A stretch of 64,000 bases of DNA from Paenibacillus prosopidis (lineage in GTDB: Bacteria; Bacillota; Bacilli; Paenibacillales; Paenibacillaceae): positions 165,148 through 229,147 of the forward strand of contig NZ_QPJD01000013.1 in NCBI RefSeq assembly GCF_003337375.1. Reading direction: 5' to 3'. Positions 60,352 through 64,000 of the stretch are shown piece by piece. Below the pieces are notes generated by a model that saw only the letters and a list, made by a program, of their open reading frames with translations, made no database searches and was not told the DNA's origin. The stretch's first letter is position 1. Each line of letters begins with the position of its first letter. A program made the position numbers and the translations under genes.

Positions 60352-61560
60352 CTAGTCTCCTTCAATGAGAGCTGTCTCAACTTTAATGCTAGTACCTTCC
60401 GAATCGCTGTGAATCTTCATTTCTCCCCCAATTAACCTTATTCGTTCCTGGATGCCTAGCAAGCCATAATGTCCAACTTTTGTCCCAAGAGCATCAGTGT
60501 TGAATCCGATTCCATTGTCTCTAACTTCCATTAATAGCTTACCGTGTTGGTCCGATAGGCTTACCCATACCTTGTCAGCTTTGGCGTGTTTGGCAATATT
60601 AGTGAGGCATTCCTTAACAATGTGTTGGCTGTGCTCCATTAATGTTCTGGAAAGTCGTTTTTTGAGTGTAAGATGAATGAATACTATTATTCCCGTAGCG
60701 TCTTTGAAATGTTGAACTTCATTTTGAATGGCTTCCTTGAAATTAATCTCGGATGACGATTTAGCTCGTAGATTATCAATCGCGAATCGGGCTTCTGCCA
60801 AAGTAATACGAGCCTGAACCATGGACTGCTTGATAATTTCATGAACACGACTTGTTTGACCCTGAACCATGTAAGCATCTGCGGCCTCTAAACGCATGAT
60901 TAATCCTGCTACACCTTGTGCCAGAGTATCGTGAAGGTCTCGAGCCATTCGTTGACGTTCATTTGAAAGTGTTAATTCTTCGACTTTGTTATGTGCTTCT
61001 TTAAGATCACGCAAGAAACTTTGGATTCTAAGACGTTCATGAACTTGCTGAAAAAATAAAATTGCATATGCTAAAACAATAATCAGCATGAGAACAAATA
61101 TAGGTAGGAAGAGAATAAGATCTTCCATTGTTCCTAAAGTAAGAGCAGAGTCGAAAAACAAAATAATACTGATAAGAAAGACAAAGCTGACTCTTAGTAT
61201 GTTGTATGAGAAACCTAGACTCTGTGCAATCAGAACCGGAAGGAGTCCGATTAGAACTGCTTGATAACCGTCTGGCATTAAAATTGAGCACAAATATATT
61301 AATGCTCCTTGTGCAGAAAAATAGTACCAAAAGTATTTATTTGTAAATCGGTATGAGTTCCAATGCAACCAGCCATGTACCACAAAAAGGCCAGTAAAGC
61401 CTAAACTCGAAAGTATTAGAGGTTCCCTGTAAAATTGCAAAACTATAACGGATACATAAACAAGTGATCCCCAAATTATTATCGCTAGTCTGGATGCTAA
61501 TAATTCGTTGATGATATGCTGTTCTTCTCTCTTATTCTTCACTTGGCTAAACCACCTCAA
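60352..61560 (-). CDS. NarL-type sensor histidine kinase (YdfH-like)
   Basis: The protein has up to 402 residues from TTG 61560; GTG 61542 with AGGTGG eight to nine bases upstream is an equally good start and drops six residues. The N-terminal 190 residues are membrane-embedded, with several hydrophobic helices and almost no extracellular loop, as in intramembrane-sensing kinases. The HisKA_3 box is ERQRMARDLHDTLAQGVAGL with the phospho-accepting His. The ATPase domain has VKECLTNIAKHAKA, VRDNGIGFN and GHYGLLGIQERIRLIGG. It likely senses a membrane-active compound and controls the response regulator. Confidence 0.92.
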   Translation of the reverse strand: MRWFSQVKNKREEQHIINELLASRLAIIIWGSLVYVSVIVLQFYREPLILSSLGFTGLFVVHGWLHWNSYRFTNKYFWYYFSAQGALIYLCSILMPDGYQAVLIGLLPVLIAQSLGFSYNILRVSFVFLISIILFFDSALTLGTMEDLILFLPIFVLMLIIVLAYAILFFQQVHERLRIQSFLRDLKEAHNKVEELTLSNERQRMARDLHDTLAQGVAGLIMRLEAADAYMVQGQTSRVHEIIKQSMVQARITLAEARFAIDNLRAKSSSEINFKEAIQNEVQHFKDATGIIVFIHLTLKKRLSRTLMEHSQHIVKECLTNIAKHAKADKVWVSLSDQHGKLLMEVRDNGIGFNTDALGTKVGHYGLLGIQERIRLIGGEMKIHSDSEGTSIKVETALIEGD

Positions 61561-61594
61561 CCACCATTATAAAGATTATTCTTCAATTTGGTAA

Positions 61595-61626
61595 TGTACT
61601 TTCGTACATGTACTTTCATTCAAAGT
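61595..61626. promoter_or_regulatory. Inverted repeats upstream of the two-component operon (possible operator)
   Basis: TGTACTTTCGTACA (61595-61608) has perfect five-base arms, and ACTTTCATTCAAAGT (61612-61626) a second pair, both within 70 bp upstream of the kinase start. LuxR-type regulators often bind such dyads in their own promoters. No experimental or comparative support. Confidence 0.25.
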
Positions 61627-61639
61627 GCACTATAGTTCA

Positions 61640-62228
61640 ATTGGACTTTATCTTCTTTACTCCTATCTATACTTTTGTACTCTTTTTGAGTGTAAGCCAC
61701 TGTCGAGGTAGCTTTTTTTGCTCCTCTGAGACTGCCCGAATCGATGGACATTAAGAAGCCTCTTTAATAAACCCTATATGGTCTCGTCTTAGATAATAAG
61801 TAATTGTTTTGAATGGTTGGAATGGCGTATCTGGTAAATTTGATGATACGTCATGGATCTCGAAGCATTGAAACAAGCCATGAGCGAACAAGACGTTGTC
61901 TGTGCGAATCTGGCCTGAGAGGGGAAGGGACATGCGCGCCAACCGGAATCAGTTAGTCATCCTTTCGATGACGCTATCGTTGCCCGTTAGCGTAACAAAA
62001 GGGGTGGAGCTTGGTTTTGCTTGCCTTGGCCCAGCTCATCTACTCCGCGGTGAGATTGCGGTGAATATTTACCCTCACGCATATTACCCTTTATTCCAAA
62101 AGAAAGAATGATCTGTCTTTATACTCCTGACAAAGAAATAGAAAGGCTATATTTCTCTGAAGCTCGGTTTGGGTTTGAGTTCGAAGAATATCCTGATCTA
62201 TAAATACCACAAAAGGATAAGCCTGAGG
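61640..62228. other. Stretch without a supportable gene
   Basis: Open frames here are short and lack ribosome binding sites. A 63-codon minus-strand frame ending at 61751 (PDTPFQPFKTITYYLRRDHIG) has protein-like composition and could be the tail of a lost gene, but I do not recognise it. The stretch adjoins a broken integrase and is probably decayed mobile DNA. Confidence 0.4.
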
Positions 62229-62510
62229 TCACTGTGACGGCTCCAGGTTCTCGAGGATCGTTGCTTCTAAGGGTTTGTTGCCGTATTTGGCCCTCCACTC
62301 ATCAACAACTTTATTGAAAGTCATTTTTTCTGGTGCTATATATTCTCCTGCTTCCACTTCGACTTGAAACTTTGCTAATTCTTTTTCAGCTTCTCAAATA
62401 CCTGAAGCTTTTATCGTCTTTGATCGTTTGATTCGTTTTCCATCAGTGCCGTAACCTGCCTCTATGATTAACCTGTATGAGTTTTTACTCCTCTTTTTAA
62501 TACTAGCCAT
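62229..62510 (-). pseudogene. Truncated tyrosine-recombinase (phage/ICE integrase) N-terminus
   Basis: On the minus strand AGGAGG precedes ATG 62510, and the frame reads MASIKKRSKNSYRLIIEAGYG, KRIKRSKTIKASGI, stop (62394-62396), then EAEKELAKFQVEVEAGEYIAPEKMTF and VVDEWRAKYGNKPLE. This is the arm-type DNA-binding domain plus the start of the core-binding domain of phage-type integrases. The internal TGA replaces a codon inside a conserved helix, and the catalytic domain is absent. It is a relic of an integrated phage or conjugative element. Confidence 0.75.
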
Positions 62511-62766
62511 GTTATTCCTCCTATAAGCGAAAGCTAACTTATATAAAAGTATTTCCAAATCTACTCAAGTGAATACTTTTTGAAAAGTAGGATAACATAA
62601 ATAGGTTCTAGAGCTGATTTTTCTACCGTCACTAAATTTGACTTACTCCCGATTATCATATAAACGTCAAATGACCTATATTGTAACAAAATATGGTAAT
62701 ATTGAAAGAGCGTAGTAGTTGGGGGAGATTTGCTTCAGCTATGAAACAATTGAGAGGGGCAGGCTA

Positions 62767-62973
62767 ATGGAGGCGCTAAATAAACGGGTTGCTGAGCTTC
62801 AAGAGGAAATGCAGTTCTGGAGTAACATAGAATTGCTTGTGGAGTTCGAGAGATTAGTTCCGTACGAGGGTAAAAATTTAAGAGGAAATCTGATGGAAAC
62901 CTTCTGCGAATACAAGGCAGTTCGTGCGGAATTACATAGGCGACTCGATGCGTATGACGCATTGAAAAAATAA
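62767..62973 (+). CDS. Small hypothetical protein
   Basis: ATG 62767 lies eight bases after GAGAGGGG and gives 68 residues; an in-frame TTG at 62719 lacks this spacing. The product is charged and predicted helical (EALNKRVAELQEEMQFW; MEAFCEYKAVRAELHRRLDAYDALKK-like heptads), compatible with a short coiled coil. I do not recognise a family. It lies amid decayed mobile DNA, so a phage or element origin is possible. Confidence 0.5.
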   Translation: MEALNKRVAELQEEMQFWSNIELLVEFERLVPYEGKNLRGNLMETFCEYKAVRAELHRRLDAYDALKK

Positions 62974-63157
62974 ATTCTATAGCTCGTTAGAATATTTAAT
63001 GATGTCTAATTTGATTTCAGAATTAACGAACAGAAAAGAATGAATCATTTGAATGCTAATCCGTTGATACGCAGGAGACGACGGATCCATCTCAAGTCCC
63101 GCTAGCTGGCGATAGAGCCAATCCCCGGTGGAAACGTATGTTTTGGTTTTGCTACCG

Positions 63158-63679
63158 TAACTGGGGTAGGTCTATACACTAATGCCTCCATGATCAAACA
63201 TGGCTGGTTTAAAATGGCATGTGTCAAAGGTAGCTGGGAAATACCTAGACTATTCAGCGAGATCGAGATAGAGACACGTATCCCTGCCAACACGAATGCG
63301 GAAATCCTGCTCCCGGGAGCTCGAGTGGACTAAGCGACGGTAAACGGGAATGCGCTTGTCGCAGGCGAGGGTATTCAGAGCATCATGGAAGCGAAGGAAG
63401 GCATAACGCTCAAGGTTAGATCCGGTTCGTATACGTTGAAGTATAGAAATGAAGAGTTATTCAGGGTGGTCTATACGGACAACAGTCTTGTGAGGGAAAT
63501 CCTGGCCTTTAAGGAGGACAAGGAGCTGCTTGAAAAAGCCCTGTGATCGGACGTCCGCCGCTTACATTCTTCGCGAAGAACTTGAGCCTGAAGTAGCTGG
63601 CAGAGGAAGGAAACGGCGACGACATCACACCGGAGCGGGTCCGATTGTTGTTGAACGATCTTAATCGTATTGTTTACTA
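63158..63679 (+). pseudogene. C-terminal relic of a GH78 rhamnosidase with the shared accessory segment
   Basis: Reading VYTNASMIKHGWFKMACVKG, then IEIETRIPANTNAEILLPGA, stop, VNGNAL and KVRSGSYTLKY reproduces the C-terminal beta-sandwich of GH78 proteins (IPANT plus LPGA plus GSY). This runs into LVREILAFKEDKELLEKAL, stop, and, in another frame, FFAKNLSLK-stop-LAEEGNGDDITPERVRLLLNDLNRIVY. The latter parts match the accessory segment at the end of the genes at 38112 and 40957. Stops and one frame change show decay. No upstream catalytic domain remains. Confidence 0.65.
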
Positions 63680-63691
63680 GGGGAACATCAT

Positions 63692-63784
63692 ATGGCAGGA
63701 CAGTACCCAGCCGTATTCCTGTGGGGAACGGCCACTTCCGCTCATCAAAGTGGAAGACGAATCGAAGAAGGGAAGTTCATATGA
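63692..63784 (+). pseudogene. N-terminal relic of a GH1 beta-glucosidase
   Basis: ATG 63692 opens MAGQYPAVFLWGTATSAHQ, the universal GH1 N-terminus (FLWGTATSAHQVEG in intact members). The frame is then disturbed and stops at 63784. It follows the GH78 relic by 12 bp, so the two were probably one operon that has been erased. Confidence 0.65.
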
Positions 63785-63923
63785 TGTTTAGCATCGGCTT
63801 ATGCCGAACGGAAACGAAGCTTCACTCTTTAATCGTAGAACAAACTATATAGTATTCAATAATTCAACATCACGTAGCTGCCGCAGTTGAAAAGAAAGGC
63901 AGCTTTGATGCTAGCATGGAAAG

Positions 63924-64000
63924 TGGACACCTCATTGGAAGCACTAGATAATAAACAATAAGGAACAGAAGAGGTGTCCGACATGAGTGAGAACAGACAA
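63924..64000 (+). mobile_element. Left end of an insertion sequence (IS3-like) with start of orfA, partial
   Basis: GGACACCTC (63925-63933) and GAGGTGTCC (63971-63979) are inverted copies. ATG 63983 follows GAGGTG and reads MSENRQ to the window edge, the usual opening of IS3-family orfA. The remainder is outside the window. Confidence 0.5.

Noticed and set aside
61896..62111. 71-codon plus-strand frame
   Set aside because: No convincing ribosome binding site or motif, and it lies in a decayed stretch next to the broken integrase.

Overview
The window looks like a Paenibacillus-type (Bacillota) chromosome. The signs are purine-rich AGGAGG-type ribosome binding sites, frequent TTG/GTG starts, LplB/YtcP-type sugar permeases next to YesM/YesN regulators, AraC regulators, many signal-less glycoside hydrolases (GH) and a class B sortase. 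The organism call is inference from gene content; there is no rRNA or tRNA gene here.

Region 1 (1-5.6 kb) holds the tail of an unidentified gene, a decayed GH43 start, an intact GH78-type alpha-L-rhamnosidase, a decayed paralogue of that rhamnosidase, an AraC regulator and a small nucleotidyltransferase.

Region 2 (5.8-21.0 kb) is a single-strand, mostly overlapping cluster of 15 genes that I read as an uncharacterised natural-product pathway. It contains two acyl carrier proteins, two ATP-grasp ligases, a PLP-dependent decarboxylase of the DAP/BtrK type and two BtrH-like acyltransferases. That is the toolkit butirosin producers use to build an amino-acyl chain on a carrier protein and transfer it to a sugar. 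It is combined with nucleotide-sugar genes (nucleotidyltransferase, UDP-glucose dehydrogenase, UXS-like SDR, Gfo/Idh), a GT-B glycosyltransferase, two radical SAM/SPASM enzymes and a membrane-anchored methyltransferase. There is no 2-deoxy-scyllo-inosose synthase, no precursor peptide and no obvious exporter. The last genes are visibly richer in GC than the first ones.

Region 3 (21.4-53.2 kb) is a large plant-polysaccharide locus: GH52 beta-xylosidase with a divergent AraC regulator, GH2, GH3, an esterase-like hydrolase, SDR, GH106-like, intracellular GH10 xylanase, two GH43, a GH78 broken by one stop codon, an ABC importer, YesM/YesN, a tandemly duplicated clan GH-A enzyme and a cytochrome P450. 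Six promoters, including one at 54.1 kb before a sortase operon, share one geometry: two 15-bp direct repeats (consensus GTCGTNAWANYGYTA) with 23-bp periodicity, then 21 bp, then a -10 hexamer. I infer this is the operator of the YesN regulator in the same locus, and that it ties the hydrolases, importer, P450 and a surface-anchored protein into one regulon.

Region 4 (53.2-64 kb) is a mixture of intact genes and debris: an IS630 relic, the sortase-substrate/sortase B pair, a 5' group II intron fragment, a YdfJ-like MMPL transporter facing a YdfI/YdfH-like two-component system with a decayed second MMPL copy between them, a broken integrase, GH78 and GH1 relics, and the left end of an IS3-like element running out of the window.
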